Source: Muribaculaceae bacterium Isolate-037 (Harlan) (lineage in GTDB: Bacteria; Bacteroidota; Bacteroidia; Bacteroidales; Muribaculaceae). Taken from it: a DNA stretch of 64,000 bases. Position numbers and translations under genes: made by a program. Below, piece by piece: positions 20,841-30,028 of the stretch. Within the stretch, counting starts at the first letter, position 1; the number at the start of each line of letters is the position of its first letter. The notes beneath the pieces were generated by a model. That model was not told the DNA's origin. It saw only the letters and a program-made list of their open reading frames with translations, and did not search any database. Location: positions 186,001 through 250,000 of the forward strand of contig RIAZ01000002.1 in NCBI GenBank assembly GCA_003762615.1, read 5' to 3'.

Positions 20841-20880
20841 TATTTGCAAATTTAATGATATTTTTTTAGAATTGCAAATA
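20841..20880 (-). promoter_or_regulatory. Promoter and operator-like repeat of the XRE gene
   Basis: On the minus strand TTTG (20875-20878), 20 bases, TAAATTTG (20847-20854). A perfect 9-bp inverted repeat, TATTTGCAA at 20841-20849 and TTGCAAATA at 20872-20880, covers both boxes; a further TGCAATTGCA palindrome is at 20903-20912. Confidence 0.72.
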
Positions 20881-21606
20881 TAAATTCGTTAACACTGTTG
20901 TTTGCAATTGCATTTTATGCGTTTGTTTAAATGTTAATTATTTTGATGAATAGGATATATAATTTATATCTTTACTGTATTGTTTAAGTGTTATTTATTT
21001 AATCTTATGGATATATTGCATTGTTTTTATATGCCATGTGTTGTTTCTCTTTAATATTTGTATATTATATTGATTGTAGTATTAGATATATTTTGTAATT
21101 TATTGATATATATTGATATAATATTAATGTGAATATGTGTTAAATAAATATATATTGCTTATGTAAATTAAATTTGTAAATGTTATATTTGTTGTTATTT
21201 GTGAATGGTGTATCTGTGTATTGTTAATTGTGATTGTTATTTGTTATTTTGTTGTAACAAATAATGATTGTAATTTTTGTAAATTTGCAATTGTTGTTAT
21301 TGAATCGTAAATCATACCACTCCCCTACCCCACTCAAACGAAGATAATTGCCATATTGACCAATTTGAATTATCAGTAGACTCCCTATGATTGGAATATA
21401 GAATATGAACACGAAAAAATTGTAAAATTTTCGTACAAATACTATGGAAGCATATTTTATTTGAATCTCATTGGCGTTAAATTGGTATATGAAGTATTTA
21501 TTTTTATGGCAATCAGTGCAATAATGTGAATTTAAAATTCTATGTACATGATCTTGTTTTAGATTTTCCACGATGAGATTGCGTTATTATATCTGATTAA
21601 TAAAAT

Positions 21607-21643
21607 ATGCAGACAATGGCTTCGTTGAAGTTATTGCCTGCAT
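21607..21643 (-). terminator. Terminator after the GNAT gene
   Basis: Minus strand ATGCAGGCAAT pairs with ATTGTCTGCAT (one A-C mismatch), followed by ATTTTATTAA. It lies 30 bases past the gene's stop. Confidence 0.65.
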
Positions 21644-21673
21644 TCAAATTATATTGTTAAAATATTAAGATTG

Positions 21674-22921
21674 CTAATCAAGTAATAAAGACATATTAAT
21701 TGGTAATCTTGGGATATTGATTTTATCCGGGACGTTCGACTCTTCTTCCCTAAATATCAATTCTGATAATTGTGGAATACTTACCACCTTATTTCTGTTG
21801 GATATAATCTGGTCAGATCTAATATTATGGTTAATGAATAGCTTACCATACGATATCTCATATTTTGTTATTCCAATTTGATCTTTTATGAGAATTGATA
21901 ATTTCAGATCATCTCTATAACCCGTCATAAATTTTAAAATCTGAGAGACATCAAGAACCCGAATCATTCCGTACTTTGTAAGTTGCTTTTTAAATTGGAT
22001 TATGATGCCAGCTGCTTTTGATAATTTATTTTCTGGATCTAAAGTATTATTATTTGGTTCAAAAACATTATTTACACAAGATTCTTCCGGATACAGAAAT
22101 AAAGTGATTTTTGAATTATGATATTTGGATTTTATATGATTGAGCAATTTATAAAAAGACGGTATATCATCGTAATATATTTTATTAATTACGATATTTT
22201 TATTAGGATCAATAGATATAAAAGCTATGCCTGTTAAAACATCTTCATTAATATATGAAATAAATATTTCACCATTGGATATTTTATTTTCATCAATAAT
22301 AATACCTATATCTTTTGGGGAATGTAGAATTGAAATATATGTAGATATATGTTGTTCAATATTTACAATTTTGTCAATTATATATTGTCTAATTTTTTCA
22401 TTAGATGAGTCATATTTAACGACATTAATCAATTGGTATCTCTGTTGAAGATTTCCTATGTAATTATCTAAGCTATTGTATATTTTATTAAGGGATATAA
22501 GATTAAAATTAGATGTAAATAGATATTCTAATTTAGCTCTGTAGAATGATGTATTATATAGATTATTGGTATAATATTTAAATAGATTTTCATTTGCCGG
22601 AATCAGAAAAGTAAATGCAAATCCTAATTTTTTTGCCTTAATATTTATTCTGCTAATCAGTGTTTTCATAATGCCTGTATTCCTATATTTCTTATTTGTG
22701 GAAAGTCCGCATAGATATAGACCTTTCATCTTGTATTTCCCCCATACAAAATTATATGGAATTCCTAATAGGGCGGATATAATTTCTCCATTTATTTCAT
22801 GCCATTCTATAAATTTTTTATTGAAATAATTATCAAAGATTAAAGATATATAATCCGATGAATCCTGAAAATTTATTTTCCATAAATTCATCATTTGCTT
22901 TTTTATTTGTAGATCGGTCAT
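21674..22921 (-). CDS. GNAT-family N-acetyltransferase (Eis-like length)
   Basis: 415-aa member of the acetyl-CoA-dependent GNAT superfamily. N-terminal domain has the acetyl-CoA binding motif A in LCGLSTNKKYRNTGIMKTLI (around residues 70-90) and GFAFTFLIPANENLFKYY. At more than 400 aa it resembles the Bacteroidales group with a second GNAT-like half and a C-terminal sterol-carrier-like tail (as in Eis), but the substrate cannot be predicted. Codon use is strongly A/T-biased like its surroundings. Monocistronic with its own terminator. Confidence 0.82.
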   Translation of the reverse strand: MTDLQIKKQMMNLWKINFQDSSDYISLIFDNYFNKKFIEWHEINGEIISALLGIPYNFVWGKYKMKGLYLCGLSTNKKYRNTGIMKTLISRINIKAKKLGFAFTFLIPANENLFKYYTNNLYNTSFYRAKLEYLFTSNFNLISLNKIYNSLDNYIGNLQQRYQLINVVKYDSSNEKIRQYIIDKIVNIEQHISTYISILHSPKDIGIIIDENKISNGEIFISYINEDVLTGIAFISIDPNKNIVINKIYYDDIPSFYKLLNHIKSKYHNSKITLFLYPEESCVNNVFEPNNNTLDPENKLSKAAGIIIQFKKQLTKYGMIRVLDVSQILKFMTGYRDDLKLSILIKDQIGITKYEISYGKLFINHNIRSDQIISNRNKVVSIPQLSELIFREEESNVPDKINIPRLPINMSLLLD

Positions 22922-23252
22922 GATTATATTATTCTGAAATTAAAAAAATGTGTGGGTATGTTTTAATAATAAATATAGATGAATATAAGATTTGAATTCT
23001 TATATTCAATCTAATATTTTTAAGAATAAGATTATTATATCTAATAGAGTATTTGTATGATTATAGCTCATCGTATAATCAATTATGCCGGAATATTTAT
23101 TCATATCAGATTAAAATAATTTTATGAAGATATATCATAAATAATAACAATAAGGATTAAAAGATGTTTAATGTATCCATATATAGTTTTAGATATTAGT
23201 TTGCGAATTTCAATAGTTTTGATTAATTTTGTATTATAAAAATTAAATTATT
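22922..23252. other. Divergent AT-rich intergenic region
   Basis: Spacer between the divergent GNAT and S1/P1 nuclease genes. TAGTTTTG at 23214-23221 could be the -7 box of the nuclease gene, but no correctly spaced TTTG is seen. Confidence 0.5.
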
Positions 23253-24068
23253 ATGATAACAAGAAATATATTAACCTCTGGCTTACTCTGCCTTTCATCT
23301 ATCTCTTCTTTTGGATGGGGACAGAAGGGTCATGACACAACTGCATTTATAGCTGAATGTCATTTGACACCTACTACATTGGATAAGGTGATGGATCTGT
23401 TGGATGGAAAATCTCCGGTATATTATGCCAATTGGCTTGATAATGCTTCTCATACACCGGAATATGCATATTCTAAAACGTGGCATTATAAAAATATTGA
23501 TGCAGATCAAACTTTTGATAGTGCTCCTCTTCATGAAGATGGAGATATTGTCAGAGCAATATACATGCAAGTAGATGTTCTTAAAGATTCAAATGCATCT
23601 CGGGAAAATAAGCAGTTAGCATTAAAAATATTGATTCATTTATTGGGTGATATACATCAGCCGATGCATCTTGGTCATGCTTCAGATCTTGGTGGAAATA
23701 GATGGCTTGTAAAATATTTTGGGAAAGATACAAATCTCCATTCAGTTTGGGATAGTTCACTCCCGGAATCTGCTCATAAATGGAGTTATACTGAATGGCA
23801 AAATCAAATTGATAGGGCCACACCAGAAATGACGTTAGACATATTAGATGTAACTACGCCTGAGGGTTGGGCGTCAGAGACGTTTGAAATAGGAAAAGAT
23901 GTCTATAATAATACGCCGGAAGGTACTAAAATAAGCTATGATTATATTGCTGAATGGACTCCGATTGTTGAGAAGCAATTCTTGAGAGGCGGATTACGCT
24001 TGGCGGATCTGTTGAATAGTATTTTTGATCCTGTATATTCTGGGAAAAATACAATAGTAACCAAATAA
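23253..24068 (+). CDS. S1/P1-family secreted nuclease
   Basis: 271-aa zinc-dependent phosphodiesterase/nuclease. A signal peptide (ILTSGLLCLSSISSFG) should be cleaved just before WGQKGH, placing Trp at the mature N-terminus where it coordinates zinc, as in P1 nuclease. The trinuclear zinc ligands are all visible: W and H of WGQKGH, D of ANWLDNA, H of KTWHYKN, HLLGDIHQPMHLGH, and LHSVWDSSL. Likely periplasmic or extracellular, cleaving single-stranded nucleic acids or 3'-nucleotides for phosphate and nucleoside scavenging. Separated by only 13 bases from the next gene. Confidence 0.93.
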   Translation: MITRNILTSGLLCLSSISSFGWGQKGHDTTAFIAECHLTPTTLDKVMDLLDGKSPVYYANWLDNASHTPEYAYSKTWHYKNIDADQTFDSAPLHEDGDIVRAIYMQVDVLKDSNASRENKQLALKILIHLLGDIHQPMHLGHASDLGGNRWLVKYFGKDTNLHSVWDSSLPESAHKWSYTEWQNQIDRATPEMTLDILDVTTPEGWASETFEIGKDVYNNTPEGTKISYDYIAEWTPIVEKQFLRGGLRLADLLNSIFDPVYSGKNTIVTK

Positions 24069-24081
24069 TAATCTGATTTAA

Positions 24082-24579
24082 TTGACAAATATAAATTTAA
24101 TAGGGAAGCAATTTCCATCTCTAAATCTCCCCCCGACTGAGCTCCGGCTTTGTCGGGGAGATAATCATATTAAGGTATATGATAGGTTACGAAAAAAATA
24201 TGTTACGCTTACGCCGGAAGAATATGTTAGGCAGCATTTTGTTGATTGGTTGATAAAATACAAGAATTATCCTTCATCAATTGTTTCAAATGAAGTTGGT
24301 ATAGTTTTAAATGGCACAAAAAAAAGGTGTGATACCATAATATTTATGACAGATGGTTCTCCTCTTATGATAGTTGAATATAAGGCACCGGATATAGAAA
24401 TCTCTCAATGTGTATTTGATCAGATTGTAAGATATAACATGACTCTTAAAGCAAGATTTCTTGCTGTATCAAATGGAATAAATCATTACTGTTGTGAGAT
24501 TGATTATGTTAACGGTTCATATAGATTCATGAGAGACATTCCTACTTATAATGAAATTAAAAATATCTCTATCAAATAA
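24082..24579 (+). CDS. HSDR_N_2-type (restriction-enzyme R N-terminal-like) protein
   Basis: 165-aa protein resembling the N-terminal nuclease-like domain of type I restriction R subunits, a stand-alone family common in Bacteroidetes. Visible motifs: LTPEEYVRQHFVDWL, KKRCDTIIF and MIVEYKAP, the last two fitting the D...ExK core of the PD-(D/E)XK fold (D94, E111, K113 approximately). The frame opens directly after a stop and the only suitable start is TTG (reading MTNINLIGKQ); the next internal Met would remove half the domain. Lies between the nuclease and pcrA, 8 bases before pcrA, so probably co-transcribed with it. Role unknown; DNA or RNA repair is a guess from context. Confidence 0.8.
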   Translation: MTNINLIGKQFPSLNLPPTELRLCRGDNHIKVYDRLRKKYVTLTPEEYVRQHFVDWLIKYKNYPSSIVSNEVGIVLNGTKKRCDTIIFMTDGSPLMIVEYKAPDIEISQCVFDQIVRYNMTLKARFLAVSNGINHYCCEIDYVNGSYRFMRDIPTYNEIKNISIK

Positions 24580-24587
24580 TCTTTACG

Positions 24588-26900
24588 ATGGGACAAGAGC
24601 CAAATTATAATTATCTGGATCTACTAAATCCTCAGCAGCGTGCGGCAGTTTTATATAATGAAGGACCGGCTTTGGTTATTGCCGGAGCCGGATCTGGTAA
24701 AACAAGGGTTCTGACATATAAAATAGTCAATCTTATAAGTTGTGGTTATGAGCCATATCGGATAATGGCCTTGACTTTTACGAATAAGGCTGCACGTGAG
24801 ATGAAAGAACGGATCACAGCCATATTGGGGGATAAAGTTGCATCAAAATTATGGATGGGAACATTCCACTCTATTTTTCTCAGAATTCTTCGTCGTCATT
24901 CTGAAGAAATCGGTTTTACTCCAGGCTTTACAATATATGATTCAGCTGATTCGAAATCTTTACTTAAAATGATAGTAAAAGACCTCGCACTGGATGAGAA
25001 AATATATAAACCTTCTGTTTTAGCATCAGTGATTTCTAATGCAAAGAATGCTATGATTACCCCGACAGAATATCTACTTGATAGAGATAATTATGAGAAT
25101 GATAAAAAATCAAGGCGTCCTTTAATTGGACAGATATATAAAATATACCAAGAAAGATGTAAACTTGCAAATGCAATGGACTTTGATGATATTCTTGTGT
25201 ATATGAATATTCTTATGAGGGATTATCCGGATGTGTGTAGACATTATCAAGAATTTTTTAAGTATGTACTTGTTGATGAATATCAAGATACTAACTTTTC
25301 TCAACATCTGATAGTATCGCAACTTGTTGGCGATAGGCAAAATTTATGTGTAGTCGGAGATGATGCACAAAGTATATACTCCTTCAGAGGGGCAGATATA
25401 AATAATATACTTTATTTAGAAAATAGGTATCCCAAATTAAAGATTTTTAAGTTGGAGAGGAATTATCGATCCACTCAGAATATTATAAATGCAGCGGAAA
25501 GTCTGATTGATAAAAATATGCGTCAGATGAAGAAACATGTTTATAGTGAGAATGAGCCTGGAGAGTTGATCAATGTTGTCAGGACTTATAGTGATATGGA
25601 GGAGGCGTTCATGGTTGCGAATATGATAAATCAATCGAAACTTACCCATCATGATTCCTATGATGAATATGCAATATTGTATCGAACAAATGCTCAATCA
25701 AGGATTTTAGAAGAATCTTTAAGAAAGAGGAATATGCCATATCGGATATATGGAGGGCTGTCATTTTATCAGCGAAAGGAGGTCAAAGATATGATTGCCT
25801 ATTTTCGTCTGAGTGTTAATCCTGACGATGACGAAGCTTTGCGCCGAATAATCAATTATCCAACGAGAGGAATTGGTGAGACCACCTTAAAGAAATTGTA
25901 TTCTGCAGCATCTTCAGAGACTAAAAGCCTATGGCAAGTGATTACTTCTTCTGATCTAAAAAATATCGGATTGAATTCCGGAATTATTGCCAAATTGAAT
26001 AGTTTTAAAGATCTGATTCAAGAATTTATTGATGACAATATATCTGGTTCGAATGCTTATGCTCTTGGGCAATTGATATATAATCGCACGGGAATATTGA
26101 CACTTATTGCGCATGATTCAACGCCTGAGAGTATCAGTAAGCAGGAAAATTTAAAGGAGATCCTATCCGGACTTAAGGAATTTGTTGATTTAAGAGAACA
26201 GACAGGTGGTGGGGAAACAGATATGAAGACATTTTTATCTGAGGTTATGTTGGCTACGGATCAAGATGAAAATGATACTGATGACCTGCCTAAAATATCT
26301 TTGATGACAGTACATTCAGCAAAAGGATTGGAGTTTAAACATGTTTATGTTGTTGGTGTGGAAGAAGATTTGTTCCCATCTTCAATGAGCTTGGATTCAT
26401 TTTCTCAGATTGAAGAGGAAAGACGTCTACTATATGTGGCGATAACTCGAGCGAAAGAATCGTGTGTTCTTACTTATGCGGGAAGTAGGTTTCGCAATGG
26501 ACAGACTGTAATGACAAGCCCTTCCAGATTCTTAGGAGATATTGACAGACGCTTTATACATATTCAAGTCTCAAAAAATGTATCTATGGATAATTCTAAA
26601 TTTGAGAATCCTCTTCTCAGATATAATACATCAAGAAGTGGATATGCATCAAAGCCGTCTCTCGGTCTATCAAAAATCCCGATACCTAAGAATAACAGTA
26701 AAAATCCGACATTAAACGTTATTCCGCAACATATTGCTCAAGAGTTATCGATAGGGATGTCAATTCTTCATGATCGGTTCGGCGCCGGCAAAATAGTTAA
26801 AATTGATTCTCTTTCAGGAGAAGATATGATTACGGTTGATTTTGGCGTAATTGGAATTAAAAATTTATTGTTGAAATTTGTGAAATTCAAAATACTATAA
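24588..26900 (+). CDS. pcrA: UvrD/PcrA-type SF1A DNA helicase
   Basis: 770-aa 3'-5' DNA helicase. All SF1 motifs appear in order: LNPQQRAAV (Q motif), GAGSGKTRVL (Walker A), MALTFTNKAAREM, GTFHSIFLRILR, LVDEYQDTN (II), VVGDDAQSIYSFRGA (III), LERNYRS (IV), LMTVHSAKGLEF (V) and LLYVAITRAKE (VI). The C-terminal ~80 residues form the PcrA/UvrD tail with a Tudor-like RNA polymerase-interacting segment (GMSILHDRFGAGKIV). Removes UvrABC products and RecA filaments; fits the repair-rich neighbourhood. Length and motifs are complete. Confidence 0.95.
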   Translation: MGQEPNYNYLDLLNPQQRAAVLYNEGPALVIAGAGSGKTRVLTYKIVNLISCGYEPYRIMALTFTNKAAREMKERITAILGDKVASKLWMGTFHSIFLRILRRHSEEIGFTPGFTIYDSADSKSLLKMIVKDLALDEKIYKPSVLASVISNAKNAMITPTEYLLDRDNYENDKKSRRPLIGQIYKIYQERCKLANAMDFDDILVYMNILMRDYPDVCRHYQEFFKYVLVDEYQDTNFSQHLIVSQLVGDRQNLCVVGDDAQSIYSFRGADINNILYLENRYPKLKIFKLERNYRSTQNIINAAESLIDKNMRQMKKHVYSENEPGELINVVRTYSDMEEAFMVANMINQSKLTHHDSYDEYAILYRTNAQSRILEESLRKRNMPYRIYGGLSFYQRKEVKDMIAYFRLSVNPDDDEALRRIINYPTRGIGETTLKKLYSAASSETKSLWQVITSSDLKNIGLNSGIIAKLNSFKDLIQEFIDDNISGSNAYALGQLIYNRTGILTLIAHDSTPESISKQENLKEILSGLKEFVDLREQTGGGETDMKTFLSEVMLATDQDENDTDDLPKISLMTVHSAKGLEFKHVYVVGVEEDLFPSSMSLDSFSQIEEERRLLYVAITRAKESCVLTYAGSRFRNGQTVMTSPSRFLGDIDRRFIHIQVSKNVSMDNSKFENPLLRYNTSRSGYASKPSLGLSKIPIPKNNSKNPTLNVIPQHIAQELSIGMSILHDRFGAGKIVKIDSLSGEDMITVDFGVIGIKNLLLKFVKFKIL

Positions 26901-27035
26901 TTGTTATTTGTGGAAATTTTAAAGATATGGTAATTTAATGTTATTATATCTTAAAACTTTGAGCTGTAAATATTTATTGTGGTATAGTTCATTTTAGATC
27001 ATTGATGTATAACTTATAAGATAATAATTTGTAAT

Positions 27036-28178
27036 ATGACAATAAAGACTCCATATTATATAGTATATGAAGAGCGTCTTAGAAAAAACCTTTCTCTGAT
27101 TAAACGTGTAAGTGAGGAAGCGGATGTCAAGATAATAATGGCGTTTAAAGCAAATGCATTATGGAAAACATTCCCAATCATTGCAGAGTATGTTGATTCT
27201 TCAACAGCAAGTTCTGTAAATGAAATGCAGCTATCGCTTGATTGCCTTGGCAATGATGTCCATGCATATTGCCCTGTTTATACAGATGATTCGTTCCCGA
27301 AATTCTTACAAGGCAGCTCGCATATTACTTTCAATTCATTGAGCCAGTTCAAAAAATATTATCCTAAGGTTAAGGATTATAATGCCGGAAGAGAAGATAA
27401 TCTGGTGACGTGTGGAATCAGAGTTAATCCTCATTGTAGTGTTATTGATACGGATATATATAATCCATGTGTTCCTGGAAGTCGATTTGGGATAAATGCA
27501 AAAGATTTACCGGAGGATCTTCCAGAAGGTCTGGAAGGCTTTCATTTCCATGCATTATGTGAATCTTCAAGCTATGACTTGGAGAAAGTTCTGATTGCGT
27601 TAAAAAGAGACTTTGGTAAATGGCTCCCAAAGCTGAAGTGGCTAAATATGGGTGGGGGGCATTTGATGACAAGAAAGGATTATGATGTGGAACATTTGAT
27701 TTCTTTATTAAATGATCTCCATAAAGAATATCCTAATCTGAGTCTGATAATGGAACCAGGGAGCGCGTTCACTTGGCAAACAGGTGACTTGGTGACAGAA
27801 GTCTTAGATGTGGTAGAAGATAGTGGAATAAAGACCGCTATAATTGATGCATCATTTGCATGTCACATGCCGGATTGCTTGGAGATGCCTTATAAACCTA
27901 ATATTGAAGAGGCTTTAGATGATAATTCTGATGGCATATCATATCGTCTTGGTGGAAATTCTTGTTTAAGTGGGGATTTTGTAGGAGATTGGAAATTCAA
28001 GAATCCGCTTGCTTGTGGAGATCGCCTGACATTGTTGGATATGAACCATTATACAACGGTAAAGACAAATATGTTTAATGGTATACAGCATCCATCAATA
28101 TGGCTCCAACCTATTTCAGGAGAACCGGTTTGTCTCAGGGAATTTTCGTATGAGGACTATAAGTCACGTATGGATTAA
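27036..28178 (+). CDS. nspC: Carboxynorspermidine decarboxylase
   Basis: 380-aa PLP enzyme of the alanine-racemase-like fold III that decarboxylates carboxyspermidine or carboxynorspermidine in the alternative polyamine pathway used by Bacteroidetes. The PLP lysine lies in IIMAFKANALWKTF (about residue 34). Further family motifs are GSRFGIN, GFHFHALCE, NMGGGHLMTRKDYD, MEPGSAFTW, and the active-site C of GGNSCLSGDF with the dimer-partner region DMNHYTTVKTNMFNG. Family length is normal. The partner carboxynorspermidine dehydrogenase is not in this window. An IS element has inserted just after its stop. Confidence 0.95.
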   Translation: MTIKTPYYIVYEERLRKNLSLIKRVSEEADVKIIMAFKANALWKTFPIIAEYVDSSTASSVNEMQLSLDCLGNDVHAYCPVYTDDSFPKFLQGSSHITFNSLSQFKKYYPKVKDYNAGREDNLVTCGIRVNPHCSVIDTDIYNPCVPGSRFGINAKDLPEDLPEGLEGFHFHALCESSSYDLEKVLIALKRDFGKWLPKLKWLNMGGGHLMTRKDYDVEHLISLLNDLHKEYPNLSLIMEPGSAFTWQTGDLVTEVLDVVEDSGIKTAIIDASFACHMPDCLEMPYKPNIEEALDDNSDGISYRLGGNSCLSGDFVGDWKFKNPLACGDRLTLLDMNHYTTVKTNMFNGIQHPSIWLQPISGEPVCLREFSYEDYKSRMD

Positions 28179-28189
28179 ATAATATTCTC

Positions 28190-29868
28190 TCCTGACTTCG
28201 TCACTTTTTGAGGGTTAAAAATAAATATCATTGATAATTAGAGATATAGGTTTTAGAATTGGGTGATTTGGGTGACGCAACGGCGAAAATTCGCTATCTT
28301 TGCGCATGTTTGTGCGCAAAAAGAAGAATAGATCAGGCTCAACCAGCATCGTTATCGTTGATAAGCGCGGCGGTAGGTTTAAGGAGCTTCACACCGTTGG
28401 CATTGCCAATGGCGACGGTGACATCGCGGCCTTGATGGACAAGGGACGCAAGTGGATTGATGAGTATAATGGTGTACGTCGCATAGACTTTGAGGGTATT
28501 GACAGAAAGACGGCAGAGATTTCCGATGCCGAGCATTTCCTTAACAATATTGATTCCGTGCTGCTCAACGGAGCGAAGATGATTCTTGATAAGGTATATG
28601 ATTCAATAGGTTTCAACTGTATAACGGACAATATATTGAGACAACTGGTCATAGCACGCCTATGCCAGCCCATGAGCAAGATGGCAACTGTCGAATATCT
28701 CAAAAGTCACTTTGACGAGGACGTTAATCTGAGCAAAATCTACCGCTATCTGGACAAGCTCTACAACACTCAGCAGGATACGGTGCAGCGCATAAGTGTC
28801 GAGCATACTTTCAAAGTGATTGGAGGCAGGGTGGAGATGCTGTTCTATGACGTGACATCGCTGTATTTCGAGAGTTTCAGAGAAGACGTGTTGCGCTCGC
28901 CAGGTTTTTCAAAAGATGGCAAGACAGCGGAAACCCAGATTATCCTCGGGCTGCTGGTCTGCGAAAATGGCTACCCATTGGCATATTCCCTATTCAATGG
29001 AGCGCAGTACGAGAGTTACACCATGATTCCTGTCATTGATGATTTTAAACAGCGCTTTGGCATAGATGATTTCATAGTGGTGGCTGATTCCGGCTTCATG
29101 ATTAAGCGCAATATTGAACTTTTGCGTAGCGGCGGATATGATTTCATCGTTGGAGCGAGAATAAAGAAAAGCGCACCCCAAATAAAGGAATGGATCCTGT
29201 CGCTTCCACATGAGGACGGGCTCTGTCATGAAACCACTCTTGAAAACGGAGACCGCCTCATAGTCACATACAGCTCCAGGCGGGCTGCCAAGGATGAATT
29301 CAACCGTCGCAAAGGAGTGGAACGGCTCCGCAAGTCATTTGCCTCAGGCAAAATAACCAAAGACAAAATCAACAAGCGGGGCTACAACAAGTTCCTGAAG
29401 ATAGACAACGATGTGGCCGTATCCATCAATGAGGACAAAATAGCAGAAGATGCAAAATGGGACGGCATGAAAGGATATGTCACCAACACCTCCTTGACCG
29501 CACCTGATGTTGTGGCACAGTATCGCGGACTTTGGGTGGTGGAGCGGGCATTCAGAGTCTCAAAGGGGACAATCGAGACGCGCCCCATCTTTCACTTCAC
29601 TGAAAAGAGAATAGAGGCTCATGTATGCCTATGTTTTGTCGCTTTTAAGGTTTACAAAGAATTGGAGAGAATACTGCATACTCTGGGTATGGGTCTCAGC
29701 GTCGATTCAGTACTGAAAATCGCTAAAACGATCTCAACGATTCGGCTAAAGTTGCCCATTAACGACAAAATCATGACTCGGACCATGATTCTAACGCCTG
29801 AGCACCGCTCTCTACAACCGCTGTTGGACTATTTAGGCGTTTAGGGTGACGCAATGACGAAGTCAGGA
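28190..29868 (+). mobile_element. IS1634-like insertion sequence
   Basis: 1679-bp element bounded by perfect 14-bp terminal inverted repeats, TCCTGACTTCGTCA at 28190-28203 and its reverse complement at 29855-29868, with one transposase gene. A GGGTGACGCAA motif occurs near both ends in the same orientation (28270 and 29844 regions). No target-site duplication is seen: the left flank is TATTCTC and the right is AATTGGT. The element separates nspC from the following terminator and is more GC-rich than the DNA to its left. Confidence 0.9.
28306..29844 (+). CDS. IS1634-type DDE transposase
   Basis: About 512-aa transposase of the IS4 superfamily, IS1634-like. The RNase-H-like core shows FYDVTSLYFES (first Asp), VVADSGFMIKRNIELL (second Asp) and the late Glu in GLWVVERAFRVSKG (YREK-like region). 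Start is the ATG at MFVRKKKN; a TTG two codons earlier is less likely. A -7-like TATCTTTG at 28295-28302 ends four bases before the ATG, so the transcript may be leaderless. Open along its whole length, so probably functional. Confidence 0.92.
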   Translation: MFVRKKKNRSGSTSIVIVDKRGGRFKELHTVGIANGDGDIAALMDKGRKWIDEYNGVRRIDFEGIDRKTAEISDAEHFLNNIDSVLLNGAKMILDKVYDSIGFNCITDNILRQLVIARLCQPMSKMATVEYLKSHFDEDVNLSKIYRYLDKLYNTQQDTVQRISVEHTFKVIGGRVEMLFYDVTSLYFESFREDVLRSPGFSKDGKTAETQIILGLLVCENGYPLAYSLFNGAQYESYTMIPVIDDFKQRFGIDDFIVVADSGFMIKRNIELLRSGGYDFIVGARIKKSAPQIKEWILSLPHEDGLCHETTLENGDRLIVTYSSRRAAKDEFNRRKGVERLRKSFASGKITKDKINKRGYNKFLKIDNDVAVSINEDKIAEDAKWDGMKGYVTNTSLTAPDVVAQYRGLWVVERAFRVSKGTIETRPIFHFTEKRIEAHVCLCFVAFKVYKELERILHTLGMGLSVDSVLKIAKTISTIRLKLPINDKIMTRTMILTPEHRSLQPLLDYLGV

Positions 29869-29893
29869 AATTGGTATGTATGGGCAAAAAAAA

Positions 29894-29920
29894 GAGCCGC
29901 AGAAACAGGTTCTACGGCTC
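29894..29920. terminator. Bidirectional terminator between IS and integrase
   Basis: GAGCCG and CGGCTC arms with inner pairing (AGAA...TTCT) and A8 on the left, CTTTTAAT on the right. On the minus strand it ends in a T8 run and would stop the integrase transcript; on the plus strand it could have been nspC's terminator before IS insertion. Confidence 0.8.
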
Positions 29921-30028
29921 CTTTTAATATATTTTTTCCTTATATACCCATAAGATTTGATGCTTTTGGGATAAAAACACCCCATTTCAGAGGCCTATAT
30001 CACCTTTATTTATGAATTTTGTTAACAT

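Larger units (their letters stand above)
20817..21673. other. Long very AT-rich region without a convincing gene
   Basis: About 850 bases of low-complexity A/T with many TTGTT/TTATT tracts. Holds the XRE promoter at one end and the GNAT gene terminator at the other. A 115-codon minus-strand frame at 21224-21571 has a hydrophobic segment but skewed composition and no family likeness; I do not call it. Possibly foreign DNA or the remains of a lost gene. Confidence 0.55.

Noticed and set aside
21224..21571. 115-codon minus-strand frame
   Set aside because: Skewed composition, no family resemblance, no promoter. Lies in low-complexity DNA.
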